Positions 7,418 to 16,396 of a stretch of 64,000 bases of DNA are shown here, piece after piece; position 1 is the stretch's first letter; every line of letters starts with the position of its first letter. Origin of the DNA: Niabella beijingensis (GTDB taxonomy: Bacteria; Bacteroidota; Bacteroidia; Chitinophagales; Chitinophagaceae); contig NZ_JAIQDI010000001.1 in NCBI RefSeq assembly GCF_020034665.1, forward strand, positions 2,604,001-2,668,000. Reading direction: 5' to 3'. The position numbers and the translations under genes were made by a program. A model generated the notes under the pieces. The model saw only the letters and a program-made list of their open reading frames with translations. It made no database searches and was not told where the DNA came from.

Positions 7418-9352
7418 TCAGGAGGTGACATAGATCTCTATATTTACGGAAGTACCCTGCCTATTTTTAGAAAGGACTTCCATCTTGCCATTTAAGTAGG
7501 CTACCCGGCTTTGAATATTGCTTAGTCCCACGCCCATACTGTTAACCGGATCCTCGTTATCAAACCCTCTTCCGTCATCTTCCACAGTAATAAAAAACAC
7601 AGACCCATGCTGCGCGCACTGAAGCATTACATGTTGGGCATTGGCATGTTTGACACAGTTGGTCAGGAGCTCCTGGACAATCCGGTAGATGATAATTTTT
7701 GTCTCCATACTAATAGCATTTTCTTCCCCTAAAAATTGGAAATTAATATGGAGATTGCGTTTTACCAGGAGCTTGCACAAATCCCTCAATGCTGCTTCAA
7801 GACCTAGTTTGAGCAGCATTTCCGGCATCATATTGCGTGCAATACGCCTAAGCTCCAAAACAGAATTGTCCAGCTGTCTTAAGATATTACGTATTTCGTT
7901 ATCGTGATGACTTCCGTTTTCATAAGCAACGCGCTCCAGGTTCAGTTTCGTTGTTGTCAGCATGCCGCCCAAGCCATCGTGTAAATCCCGTGCGATCCTT
8001 GTTCTTTCCCCTTCCTGTGCCTGTACTACAGCTTTTGTAATTTCAATCTGAGCTTTCTGTATTGACGATTGTTTACTATTTCTATAAAAAACCAAAACGA
8101 ATAAGACTGTAGCAAGTAATAAAAGGCTTATCGAGCCTAATAACCAATTAACCAGACGGCTGTTTTTTGCTGTTAGCTTTGCGGTAATGTTTGAGGCATT
8201 TAATTCCGTTATTCTTTTTTGATTCTCAGCGCTATGGAATTTTATTTCAAGCCCGTTTATTTCTTCTTTGAGTTTACTTTTATCCACACTGTCGAGCAAC
8301 CTGCTATATTCTTTTTGCCATTTATAGGCTGCTTTCGTATTGCCATTTTTCTCATAGGCTGTTGCGAGTTCCTGGTATATCATTAGCTTGTTTTGGCTGG
8401 AATTCCTTGCCGGGTTTTTGACAAGCCGGAGCAGAATGACTATTGCTTTCTTATAATTTCCTAAACCCGAATATGCCCTATATTGCTCAAACATAATTCT
8501 TTCTGCAAGATCTGCATTTTGCAATTTGTGTGCAATCGATAGAGCCTCGTCGAGTACTTTTAATGCCTCCGAATGTTGGTTTGATTCAATCAAATAAATA
8601 CCGGTGTTCATAAGAACATCTGTTTCATAAACTGTACCTGAAGGCGCAAAAGGACTTATATCATCAATCAGTTCCTTTGCCTCACTCAATTTATTTATGT
8701 ATAATAGGTTTCTGGCAGCATTAATAAAAATATCCATGTTGTCTAACTTGCTTTTCCCTGTCTGTTGTAAAATCGAAATAGCCTTGTCATAATATGTTTC
8801 TGCTTTGTCATATTGCAACTGATTCATAAAAACCAGGCCAATATCTGCATAATTTTTTGCCAGGTATTCCTTATCTCCCGATTTGATCGCAAAAGGGATG
8901 GCATAAGTGATCAAAACAGCCAGCATTGTTTTTGAATCATTTGCATTCAATCTTAGCGCTCCATAATTACGCCAGCATTTTGACCTGAAAAGATAAGCTT
9001 CGGGAGTTGTGAACGGAGTTAACAGCGAATCTGATCTTAAAAATAATCTTTCCGCCCTTTTTGTATCAGTATCAAAAAATAGGAATCCTGCGTAACAGGC
9101 AGATAGCGCATGGAGGTACTTGTTGTTTCCCGAAAATTTTGTGCCGAGTTCGAGAAACTGCCGCGCTTTTACCGTATCGGTATATGACCATTCGTACGAT
9201 AGCAAAAAACAAGCTCTGGCCTTAATACTATCCGTTGCATTAATTGTCAGTACATGTTGCAAACTATCTTTATAATTATCGTTGTATTGTTGGGCATTAC
9301 TCAACAATGGAAATATACAACTCAAACAGATCAGGCTGCGTAACAGGCGCAT
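7418..9352 (-). CDS. TPR-containing sensor histidine kinase (HisKA_3 type)
   Basis: A 644-residue kinase. The ATG at 9352 gives MRLLRSLICLSCIFPLLSNA followed by Q, a clean signal peptide; the frame also has an ATG at 9391 that would add 13 hydrophobic residues. Residues about 30-370 are TPR repeats, then a coiled coil, a membrane helix (about 401-423) and the HisKA_3 box ERTRIARDLHDGLGG with His about 458. ATPase motifs are ELLTNCVKHANA, DDGRGFD and GVGLSNIQSR. The layout matches the kinase at 950, suggesting an old duplication. The probable cognate regulator is at 3820, at the far end of the same-strand run. Confidence 0.92.
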   Translation of the reverse strand: MRLLRSLICLSCIFPLLSNAQQYNDNYKDSLQHVLTINATDSIKARACFLLSYEWSYTDTVKARQFLELGTKFSGNNKYLHALSACYAGFLFFDTDTKRAERLFLRSDSLLTPFTTPEAYLFRSKCWRNYGALRLNANDSKTMLAVLITYAIPFAIKSGDKEYLAKNYADIGLVFMNQLQYDKAETYYDKAISILQQTGKSKLDNMDIFINAARNLLYINKLSEAKELIDDISPFAPSGTVYETDVLMNTGIYLIESNQHSEALKVLDEALSIAHKLQNADLAERIMFEQYRAYSGLGNYKKAIVILLRLVKNPARNSSQNKLMIYQELATAYEKNGNTKAAYKWQKEYSRLLDSVDKSKLKEEINGLEIKFHSAENQKRITELNASNITAKLTAKNSRLVNWLLGSISLLLLATVLFVLVFYRNSKQSSIQKAQIEITKAVVQAQEGERTRIARDLHDGLGGMLTTTKLNLERVAYENGSHHDNEIRNILRQLDNSVLELRRIARNMMPEMLLKLGLEAALRDLCKLLVKRNLHINFQFLGEENAISMETKIIIYRIVQELLTNCVKHANAQHVMLQCAQHGSVFFITVEDDGRGFDNEDPVNSMGVGLSNIQSRVAYLNGKMEVLSKNRQGTSVNIEIYVTS

Positions 9353-9453
9353 TATTATAAAAATTAATACAAAAATATGATTAGCCCGCATAATTGCTAC
9401 CTCTTGTAAAAAAAGGATAGTGTGTCGCAGTTAAGGAAATAGTTCGTGTAAGG

Positions 9454-9924
9454 CTAAAAATGATAGGTAAATCCCATGCTTGAGGGAGATACATATACTG
9501 TGCTTCTTTTAAGTTTTTTTAATTTTCTGCCACTGACAATAATCATGGTAGTCCCACCACCCAATGCCATCGCGCCTACAACATAGCCACCGATATATAA
9601 ACCCCTGTCCAGGCCGTTAAAAGGCTCGCTGCTGTTGTTTTCTCCCCAATTAGGTTTTTTGGCGTAAAAAGTCATATACGTCAAAAGTACAACACCTCCG
9701 GCAGCAATAGCGATACCCGAATACCGCATCACATTAAGCCCTGTTTTTAGAATAGCCAAAGTTGGCTGTTTTTTTAAATCAGCATTTCTTCTTGAAAACG
9801 GAAGCCTGAATATTTGAGGATCCGATATATCCCGGACCTCCTTTGATATACTATCAGGAGCTGATTGTCCATTTGCCCACATTATACTTATAATAAATGG
9901 TAACAATAGTAAAAGAGGCTTCAT
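9454..9924 (-). CDS. small membrane protein with two helices, function unknown
   Basis: A 156-residue protein with a signal peptide (MKPLLLLLPFIISIMWANG then Q), a polar stretch of about 40 residues, and two predicted membrane helices (about 68-87 and 108-130) separated by a Tyr/Lys/Asn loop. After the second helix comes a basic patch RKLKKLKRS, then a short tail ending in aromatic residues. No family recognised. It lies 101 bp upstream of the kinase at 9352 on the same strand and might be its promoter-proximal partner, but no functional link is visible. Confidence 0.7.
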   Translation of the reverse strand: MKPLLLLLPFIISIMWANGQSAPDSISKEVRDISDPQIFRLPFSRRNADLKKQPTLAILKTGLNVMRYSGIAIAAGGVVLLTYMTFYAKKPNWGENNSSEPFNGLDRGLYIGGYVVGAMALGGGTTMIIVSGRKLKKLKRSTVYVSPSSMGFTYHF

Positions 9925-10066
9925 AAAGTGAATTTTATTTTTAATCTTTTTTACTCATAATCAGGATTCCGCACAAAAATATAATGATAATGGTCGATTT
10001 TACCCCCCTATAAATAGCTGACTAAAAAGGCTGATTGTAGGGATAGCCGGAGTATCATGGCTATTC

Positions 10067-10074
10067 TAACTTTG
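10067..10074 (+). promoter_or_regulatory. Bacteroidota -7 promoter element
   Basis: TAACTTTG matches TAnnTTTG exactly and lies 31 bp before the lipoprotein start at 10106. A TTG at the usual -33 distance is not present, so the promoter is only half convincing. Confidence 0.4.
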
Positions 10075-10105
10075 TCCATTCTCATTGAAATAAAACTTGT
10101 ATGTT

Positions 10106-10576
10106 ATGAAACGTTTTAAAATCTACCTATTTATGACGGTGATCGCATTGCCCGCTTTGTTTTCGAGCTGTGGGAAGGACAAAAGTACTGCTGACGATAA
10201 TAAGATAAAAACAGCAAAATTTACATTTACTGTTACAGGTGCGGCAAATGGCAGCGTTGTAAGCATTAGTGCAAGTGGCAACAATACCGCCGGGAAAACA
10301 GCTATTTGGAAAGTGAATGGTCAGATTAGATCAGGAGAAGATGCCATCGTCCTGAATGCCGCTAATTTTACCGGAAATACAAAAACATACGTTTTAGAAA
10401 TAACCGAACCTTTATTTAAAATAGGCATTAACTTAGCAGGCGAGCTTGCAGAAAGTGGAACTCCTTTTAAAATCAGTTATAGGGCCGAGGTAAATGGAAA
10501 TACGGTCAAGGATGAACAAAGTGTTACGGTGGATCAAACACATGGCTATCTAAGAATGTATACTTATAATGAATAG
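10106..10576 (+). CDS. small lipoprotein of unknown function
   Basis: A 156-residue protein. The ATG at 10106 is chosen over an in-frame TTG at 10097 because it directly begins the signal MKRFKIYLFMTVIALPALF ending in the lipobox FSSC. The mature part is rich in Thr, Asn and Gly with alternating hydrophobic residues, consistent with a single beta-sandwich domain exported to the outer-membrane periplasmic face or the surface. No family recognised. It is transcribed divergently from the two-helix membrane protein at 9454. A TAnnTTTG element lies just upstream. Confidence 0.72.
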   Translation: MKRFKIYLFMTVIALPALFSSCGKDKSTADDNKIKTAKFTFTVTGAANGSVVSISASGNNTAGKTAIWKVNGQIRSGEDAIVLNAANFTGNTKTYVLEITEPLFKIGINLAGELAESGTPFKISYRAEVNGNTVKDEQSVTVDQTHGYLRMYTYNE

Positions 10577-10705
10577 ATCCCGGCAATAAACCTTTTTAGA
10601 TAATGGCTTCATATAACTGTATTGGAAGTGAATTTTAGCGCGAAATAATTGAAATAAATCGTTTTTAGAAAAACACGGGGCCATAATGCAAAAGATTAAT
10701 TTACC

Positions 10706-11778
10706 ATGAGAGATACATGTTTAATTATTTTCGAAGGGATCATATTTTATTTTCTGGACTTGAATGCTCAGCAGGGAAAACCTTTGGTTTCAGCCTCTGA
10801 AAATATTGATAGCATCATTGAGACAAAGATGGAAGAATGCGGTATAGTAGGTATTGGCGCTGCAATTATAGTAAATAAAAGACTGATTTGAAAAAACGCC
10901 TATGGTTTTGCCAACGAAACGATGCGAACGCCTTTCACAATTTCCACCATCATGAACATTGCATCAATAAGCAAAACAGTAACAGGCGCCTGTATAATTA
11001 AAGCTGAGGAACTGGGGAAGGCAACTCTGGATGAAGACATTAATCAATATTTTCCTTTTAAAATTGTTCATCCATACTTTCGGCACGAAAAGATTACGCT
11101 GAGAATGCTGGCTACACATACTTCCGGGCTTGCAGATCGATATCCATTTTATACGGACAAGACGCACCTATAACTTTGGACAGCTTCCTGATAGATTATT
11201 TTATTACTGGAGAAAAATACTACTCTAAGGAAAATTTTTGAACCATAAACCTGGCACATACCGGAAATACTCGAATATTGACGCGAGGCTTGCCGGTCAT
11301 ATTGTAGAATGTGCCACGGGTGAAAGGCTGGATGAATATAACAAAAAAATATTTTTATTACCGTAAATATGAACCAAACAGGTTGGTTCCTTTCAGAAAT
11401 TGATACAAATAGACATTCAAAACTGTATCAAAAACAAAAGATACCATAAAGCATATTTCATTATACGGAGCCATAACCTATCCTGATGGAGGTGTGCACA
11501 CTTCTGTAGCGGATCTGTCAAAATTCTTTATAAATGGCGTCGGGGTATTAAAAAAGAGCTTGCGGAAGAGTTGGTGCGTTTTCTGTTTACAGCCGTCCGC
11601 AAACCGGCGAATGTAAATTTAGGACTTTTATGCTTTCTGACCTGAATAAACAAATTGCTGTCGTGTTTTTTGCAAATACTTCGCTAAATGAGAAAGAAGA
11701 GGCTGTTTTTTTTGATATTTACAATAACCTCTATCTTTATGGGCAAAAGCTATATAACAAACAGAAATCCATTCTTTG
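10706..11778 (+). pseudogene. decayed serine beta-lactamase-like hydrolase
   Basis: Successive frames together spell a class-C beta-lactamase/DD-peptidase-like protein. The first part (10706-10891) ends at a TGA where Trp would fit (KRLI-stop-KNAYGFAN). The next part contains the serine motif SISKTVTG and MLATHTSGLADR. Frameshifts follow near 11170 and 11238, then KYSNIDARLAGHIVE with the YSN motif, TGWFLSEID, another stop near 11449, and YPDGGVHTSVADLSKFF. A last frameshift region leads to a readable tail ending at the TGA at 11778. At least two stops and several frameshifts make it non-functional. The intact ancestor was probably about 350 residues and exported. Confidence 0.85.
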
Positions 11779-11831
11779 ATGCAGGTATTGCCTAAATATT
11801 CATATCTAATATTTTTATAAACTTATAGAAT

Positions 11832-12191
11832 ATGGTCCCGGAATGTTCAGCCACTATTTTTTCCGTTAGTGATTTAGAGGCGTCTATTAAATACTATACA
11901 GGTGTCCTTGGTTTTGCCGTCGATTGGCGATATGGAACCTTGAGTTGTTTAAAGTGCGGGAATGTCTTGATCCAACTATCGGCTCCTGGTGTAGGAATTA
12001 ACAGAAGAGCAACGGGCGAAGGAAATGTTTATATTTTTTGCGATGAAGTGGATCAATATTTTCATGATATTATAACAAAAGGTGCATTTGTTTTAGTAGA
12101 GCTTGCTGACCGAAAATATGGCATGAGAGATTTTGCTATCAGAGACCCCGACGGCAATACCTTGTCGTTTGGTAAAGAGATTGCCAGTTAA
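11832..12191 (+). CDS. VOC-superfamily (glyoxalase/bleomycin-resistance-like) protein
   Basis: A 119-residue protein with the usual single-domain length. It opens with ATIFSVSDLEASIKYYTGVL and ends with FAIRDPDGNTLSFGKE, both characteristic of the vicinal oxygen chelate fold. A Glu near the C-terminus is replaced in this copy by the DPDGN/SFG pattern, so metal binding cannot be judged. The substrate cannot be predicted: relatives include bleomycin-binding proteins, glyoxalases and dioxygenases. It directly precedes a membrane glycosyltransferase gene, and their reading frames abut. Confidence 0.85.
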   Translation: MVPECSATIFSVSDLEASIKYYTGVLGFAVDWRYGTLSCLKCGNVLIQLSAPGVGINRRATGEGNVYIFCDEVDQYFHDIITKGAFVLVELADRKYGMRDFAIRDPDGNTLSFGKEIAS

Positions 12192-12246
12192 ATATAGAAA
12201 ATATAACCTGAGCACAATTCATTTTCCACTCCCTGAAAATTCATCA

Positions 12247-13767
12247 TTGACCAATCCAATAAAGCTTACACTTCTTATTATTTGCCTTTTAAAACTGGTA
12301 CTTCATCTTGTAGCTGACTATCATTCGGGTTTCCAGGGAGATGAATTGCTACATATAGAAACCGGTAAGCATCTTGCATTTGGTTACATGGAGTTTCCCC
12401 CTTTAATTGGTGTATTGGCGTTTATCCAGAATTTATTTCATTCACATTCTGTTTTTGTTCATCATATTTTCTCACACTTAGCAGGTGTTATCATTTTAAT
12501 AATTATAGCCAGGGTTACAATAGAATTGGGCGGAAATAATAGAGCGGTGTTTTTTGTATTGCTGGGATTAATTATTGCACCAGGTTTTGAACGCTCCCAA
12601 CAATTATTTCAACCGGTAGTTTTCAGCCAGTTATTTTGGGTGTTAGGTTTTTATCAATTATTAAGGTTTATAAAATACCTCGACAAAAAATCATTATGGT
12701 TACTTACTTTATTTTGTGCCCTGGGCTTCCTGTCCAAATATGACGCTGTATTTTTCATTTTTGGTTTAACATCATTATTAATATTTAAGCGAACCAGAAA
12801 TGCGCTTATTCAAAACAAATTCTGGTGGAACATTTTTGTTTTTAGCATTTGCGTTTTACCCAATACTATTTGGCAAATTTCTAATAACTATCCAGCGTTT
12901 CAAATGTTTTCAAGGCTTTACGAGACGCAATTAGAAAGCCTGAGCCGAACCGCCAACATTAAAAAACTCCTGATTGATATTAACCCGATTACAACGTTAT
13001 TGCTCTTCCTTCCAGGAATTTATTATTTAGCTATCTCAAAAAACAAATCAGTAATAACGCCATTGGCAGTTGCTATAGGTTTATCCTTTCTGTCTCTTCT
13101 ATACAAAAACGGGAAGGCATATTATTTCTTTCCAATTGTATTAACAGTTCTTCCTTTTGGCGCTGTATTTATGGAACGGTATCTATTTATAAAAAGAGAA
13201 TGGGTTTTTTATCCTGTTACAGTTTTGATGCTTTTAGCCGGTGTTTTAGTGCCATTTGGAATGCCTGTTTATAGTTTCAATCGTTATCTGTCAAAAATTT
13301 ATCCTTTTGGAAGGAAAGATATTGATGGAGGAGCGTATGGCGTGAAATATGATGAATATTACACCAAAGAAAAATGGCGGACAACTATGCAGGAGTTAAA
13401 ACAAGTATATGATAACCTGCCGACAAGCGAAAAAGAAAACTGTTTGATTTGGGGTAAACATTATGGGCAAGCGGGAGCAGTGAATTTGTTTAGAGATCAA
13501 TATAACTTACCTGAATCTTTCTCCTATCACGGAAGCTTTTATACCTGGTCACCGACCGGGCAGATGCCCCATATAGTGATTGCATTAAGCTACAGAATTG
13601 GTAATTATTTTGAGCCATATTTTGGAGATATAGAAAAAGTACGCACTATATATAACCCATATTCAGATAATGACGAAGAACTCTACCAATATATTTACGT
13701 CTGTAAAAGGCCAAATCAGAATTTTGACGAGATGAAAGAACAGTTTAGAGGAAGAATTTTTGAATAA
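12247..13767 (+). CDS. GT39-like membrane glycosyltransferase
   Basis: About 506 residues with roughly ten membrane helices, resembling the ArnT/PMT (dolichyl-phosphate-mannose transferase-like) group. The first luminal loop carries the acidic motif GFQGDELLHIETGKHL followed by FGYMEFPPL, typical of this group; Asp/Glu there is the catalytic base in characterised relatives. The open frame extends back to 12133, overlapping the VOC gene, and contains no ATG near the expected N-terminus. I place the start at the TTG at 12247, just before the first helix; upstream TTG codons are alternatives and coupling to the VOC gene is likely. The gene is visibly A+T-rich, suggesting transfer. The sugar donor and acceptor are unknown. 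Confidence 0.82.
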   Translation: MTNPIKLTLLIICLLKLVLHLVADYHSGFQGDELLHIETGKHLAFGYMEFPPLIGVLAFIQNLFHSHSVFVHHIFSHLAGVIILIIIARVTIELGGNNRAVFFVLLGLIIAPGFERSQQLFQPVVFSQLFWVLGFYQLLRFIKYLDKKSLWLLTLFCALGFLSKYDAVFFIFGLTSLLIFKRTRNALIQNKFWWNIFVFSICVLPNTIWQISNNYPAFQMFSRLYETQLESLSRTANIKKLLIDINPITTLLLFLPGIYYLAISKNKSVITPLAVAIGLSFLSLLYKNGKAYYFFPIVLTVLPFGAVFMERYLFIKREWVFYPVTVLMLLAGVLVPFGMPVYSFNRYLSKIYPFGRKDIDGGAYGVKYDEYYTKEKWRTTMQELKQVYDNLPTSEKENCLIWGKHYGQAGAVNLFRDQYNLPESFSYHGSFYTWSPTGQMPHIVIALSYRIGNYFEPYFGDIEKVRTIYNPYSDNDEELYQYIYVCKRPNQNFDEMKEQFRGRIFE

Positions 13768-13789
13768 ATGATTAAGTCATAGTCTACTT

Positions 13790-14120
13790 TCCAAGAATGC
13801 CATCTATTATGAAATGTTGGTTTATTTCGGTAAATGCTGTGTTTCGCTTCTCGCCGCGTTTACGGGACCGCAGCAGATTCAAACCAGCATTTCGAGCAGC
13901 GGTATACAGAAACCCTTTGATTTCATCAAAAATATTGCCGGTCCCATAGTTTAATTAACACGTCTTCTGTAGCATCTTCTGCTTCTGCACGATTTGTCGT
14001 TATTTTCTCGACATAACGGCAAAGAACCGGAAAATAAATATGTATTAGATACTCAAGCGCCGCTGGTGCATCCTGTTTCAAAAAAAACAGGCAATCCTCA
14101 TCATTGCTAATTTTTCTCAT
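13790..14120 (-). pseudogene. decayed, truncated FecI-like ECF sigma factor
   Basis: From the ATG at 14120 the frame reads a sigma-70 region 2: FFLKQDAPAALEYLIHIYF, then NRAEAEDATEDVLIKLWDR, and stops at 13926. The neighbouring frame continues the family pattern with DEIKGFLYTAARNAGLNLLR and SRKRGEKR, ending near 13780. So there is a frameshift inside region 2, and region 4 (promoter -35 recognition) is missing entirely. Intact family members are about 190 residues; here about 110 can be read. No FecR partner or SusC gene is next to it, so it looks like the remains of a lost FecI/FecR-controlled locus. Confidence 0.85.
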
Positions 14121-14233
14121 ATTCGAAAGGAATGTAGAGCTGAAACATATAAAAAAATATTCATTTACAAACAGATTGCAGCCCTTTTTTGGCTGGGGTA
14201 CCATTTATTTATTCGACAGTGAATTCCTGGGTA

Positions 14234-15103
14234 TCAACTTCGCAAGGATTGGCGAAATGCCGCCGGAGTTACACCCGCGCCTTTTTTGAAGAATTTAACA
14301 AAATTAGTAAGTTCTTTAAAGCCGAAATAGTCGGCAATCTCTTTTATCGTTACGTTTTCATGTGTCAATAGCCGCTTAATTTCCAGGACCAGCCGATCTG
14401 TAAGCCACTTTTTGGGGGTCGTATCTTCAGCCTTCATAAAAGCATTTTCCAATGTACGTTGTGTAACATTTAGCTTTTTAGCGTAGATTGCTATAGGCCA
14501 TTGTTCCGACAGATGTTTATCAACAAGATCCTTGAATTTGATGATTAACAAATTCTGATAAGCAGGTACCATCGTCTTTTGCCTGGCGTTGTGTTTCGTT
14601 TCGGCAATAAGCATCATGTTGACCAGATAATTATGCAGCAGCAGTTCCTGCAACTCATGCGCCGGCCTCTTTTGCTCCTCAATAATGTACTGAAATGCCG
14701 CCTTAAGCTCTTCAAACCTTTCTCCTACATCAAAGTAGGATAGCTGTAAGGGGTCATTGTAAAGCAAGGTTTTATTTAAAAGCTCACGGTAATAATTATC
14801 ACGGCAAAAAAACTCTTCAGTAAACATGAGACCAAAACCGTCATACGTTTCTAATGGATCAAAGCTTTGCATCTGGCCTTTTGCAACAAAAAGCATATGC
14901 CCTGGTATAACATTTACATCATCAAAATCTACCTGGTGTCTGCCGCTACCAGTAGTAAATAAGAGCATGACATAAAAGTTTATTCGATGAAGAACATGTA
15001 AACGTTGCGGTTTATAGTGCAGCAGATCACTAATCGTTGTTGCACTTATCTGGTGCTCCTTTGGGGGGGTGCAGTTGTGTTGAAATATCTCAAATTTATT
15101 CAT
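14234..15103 (-). CDS. AraC-family transcriptional regulator
   Basis: A 289-residue regulator. The N-terminal half is a cupin-like domain (RINFYVMLLFTTGSGRHQVD, then VIPGHMLFVAKGQMQSF). The C-terminal AraC domain (about 190-285) has IAIYAKKLNVTQRTLENAFM and IKEIADYFGFKELTNFVKFF, followed by GVTPAAFRQSL. It is read away from a second AraC gene starting at 15503 across a 399-bp spacer. Downstream it faces the sigma-factor relic. The target is unknown. Confidence 0.88.
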   Translation of the reverse strand: MNKFEIFQHNCTPPKEHQISATTISDLLHYKPQRLHVLHRINFYVMLLFTTGSGRHQVDFDDVNVIPGHMLFVAKGQMQSFDPLETYDGFGLMFTEEFFCRDNYYRELLNKTLLYNDPLQLSYFDVGERFEELKAAFQYIIEEQKRPAHELQELLLHNYLVNMMLIAETKHNARQKTMVPAYQNLLIIKFKDLVDKHLSEQWPIAIYAKKLNVTQRTLENAFMKAEDTTPKKWLTDRLVLEIKRLLTHENVTIKEIADYFGFKELTNFVKFFKKGAGVTPAAFRQSLRS

Positions 15104-15502
15104 AAACCGGCGACTCGATTATTTGTGTTGTTGATTTTGAACAGCCTTACCTGACAGACGCTGCGAACAGCTATATATTGAAAAGAAACAGACCAGCGAT
15201 AAATACCTGATCTGACAAGTACTATGCCAAAAGATCGGACGCACATTGTAGCAACTTAACAATGAAACATTAATACTATACCGGAAACATTCTCCGGCTG
15301 TAGGTTCGCTTTCTTACCATTCAAATACTATTTTGTATCGCTAAAGGAATCGGCCAAGTCTTAACCTTTGTTCTTTGAATTCCAGTATTGTATTGGCTAT
15401 ACTTGATTTTGAAAAATCTTCATACAATATCTATCATTTTGGCTTAAACAATACATGAAGAGAGAAAACGTAAAACTGCCGCAGAGGATATAGGATCAAT
15501 AT
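15104..15502. other. spacer between divergent AraC genes
   Basis: A 399-bp A+T-rich region between two divergently transcribed AraC regulators. It presumably holds both promoters, but I see no exact TAnnTTTG element with a TTG at the right distance. CCGGAAACATTCTCCGG at 15281-15297 forms a short 5-bp inverted repeat of doubtful meaning. No coding frame is convincing. Confidence 0.4.
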
Positions 15503-16396
15503 ATGAAATCAAAAGAAAGAGCTCGCATATTACAATGGGAATCAATTAAGGAGAATCCGAATAAGACTCCAGTCTTATACCGTTTATTTAAAGGAGAAGA
15601 TCATATGATCGACCCGCTGACATATGATTTTTTCATATTCCTGCTTTTTGAAGATGGTGGTGGTTCACACACCATAGAAAAAATCACCTATAAAGTCCGA
15701 CCGTGTCAGATTCACCTGTTATTTCCGGGACAGGTGCATCAATGGGAACTGGCTGCAAATACAATTTGTCATAAACTGATGATAAACAAATTGTTCTTTC
15801 AAAAAAAGATTTCTCATTATGGCTTTTGGATTACCGATTTTAATTATCGCCCGGTCACTCAACTTGAGCATCATTATTATCAACGGCTATTGTCAGAGCT
15901 GCTACTTGTTAAGACCGAACTAACGGAAATCAATACTTTTGAGGATTTGGTAAGTCTTCGATGTGGAATCTTTGCTCTTTTGATTAAACATGTTGCAGAA
16001 ATAAGATTTTGCAACTTGGACCTGCTTAAAAATGAGCCGATAATTCGGCAGTTTCTGATTCTGGTTGAGCGGCATTTTCGGCAACAAAAATCAGTTGCAT
16101 TCTATGCCGACCAATTAAATATTACTCCAAATTACCTGTCTGTTCTGTGTAAAAAGAAGATCAGGATGACGGCATTGGACATTATACAGGAACGAATCAT
16201 ACTCGAAGCACAGAGGCAGATAAATTCTTTCGGATTATCAATAAAAGAAATTGGTTTTGATCTTGGCTTCAGCAGCCTATCCCATTTTTCCAGCTTTTTT
16301 AAATTACAAACAGGATTGTCGCCTAAACAGTATCAGGATCAATGCAAACGTCAATTTACTGCGGAGATGAATTTAAAACACAAATACAATACATAA
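15503..16396 (+). CDS. AraC-family transcriptional regulator
   Basis: A 297-residue regulator with a cupin-like N-terminus (DFFIFLLFEDGGGSHTI and IHLLFPGQVHQWEL) and a C-terminal AraC domain (about 190-285) with ADQLNITPNYLSVLCKK and IKEIGFDLGFSSLSHFSSFF followed by TGLSPKQYQD. It is closely similar in layout and motifs to the regulator at 19434 (IHMVFPGQSHKW, SANYLSILCNK, ISPKQYKD). The two therefore look like duplicates flanking the secreted protein gene at 16979. Regulation of that neighbour is a reasonable guess. Confidence 0.88.
   Translation: MKSKERARILQWESIKENPNKTPVLYRLFKGEDHMIDPLTYDFFIFLLFEDGGGSHTIEKITYKVRPCQIHLLFPGQVHQWELAANTICHKLMINKLFFQKKISHYGFWITDFNYRPVTQLEHHYYQRLLSELLLVKTELTEINTFEDLVSLRCGIFALLIKHVAEIRFCNLDLLKNEPIIRQFLILVERHFRQQKSVAFYADQLNITPNYLSVLCKKKIRMTALDIIQERIILEAQRQINSFGLSIKEIGFDLGFSSLSHFSSFFKLQTGLSPKQYQDQCKRQFTAEMNLKHKYNT

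Noticed and set aside
9980..9998. GATAAT-like repeats resembling half of a Fur box
   Set aside because: Only the left two hexamers match and the neighbouring genes have no iron link; A+T-rich DNA gives such matches by chance.
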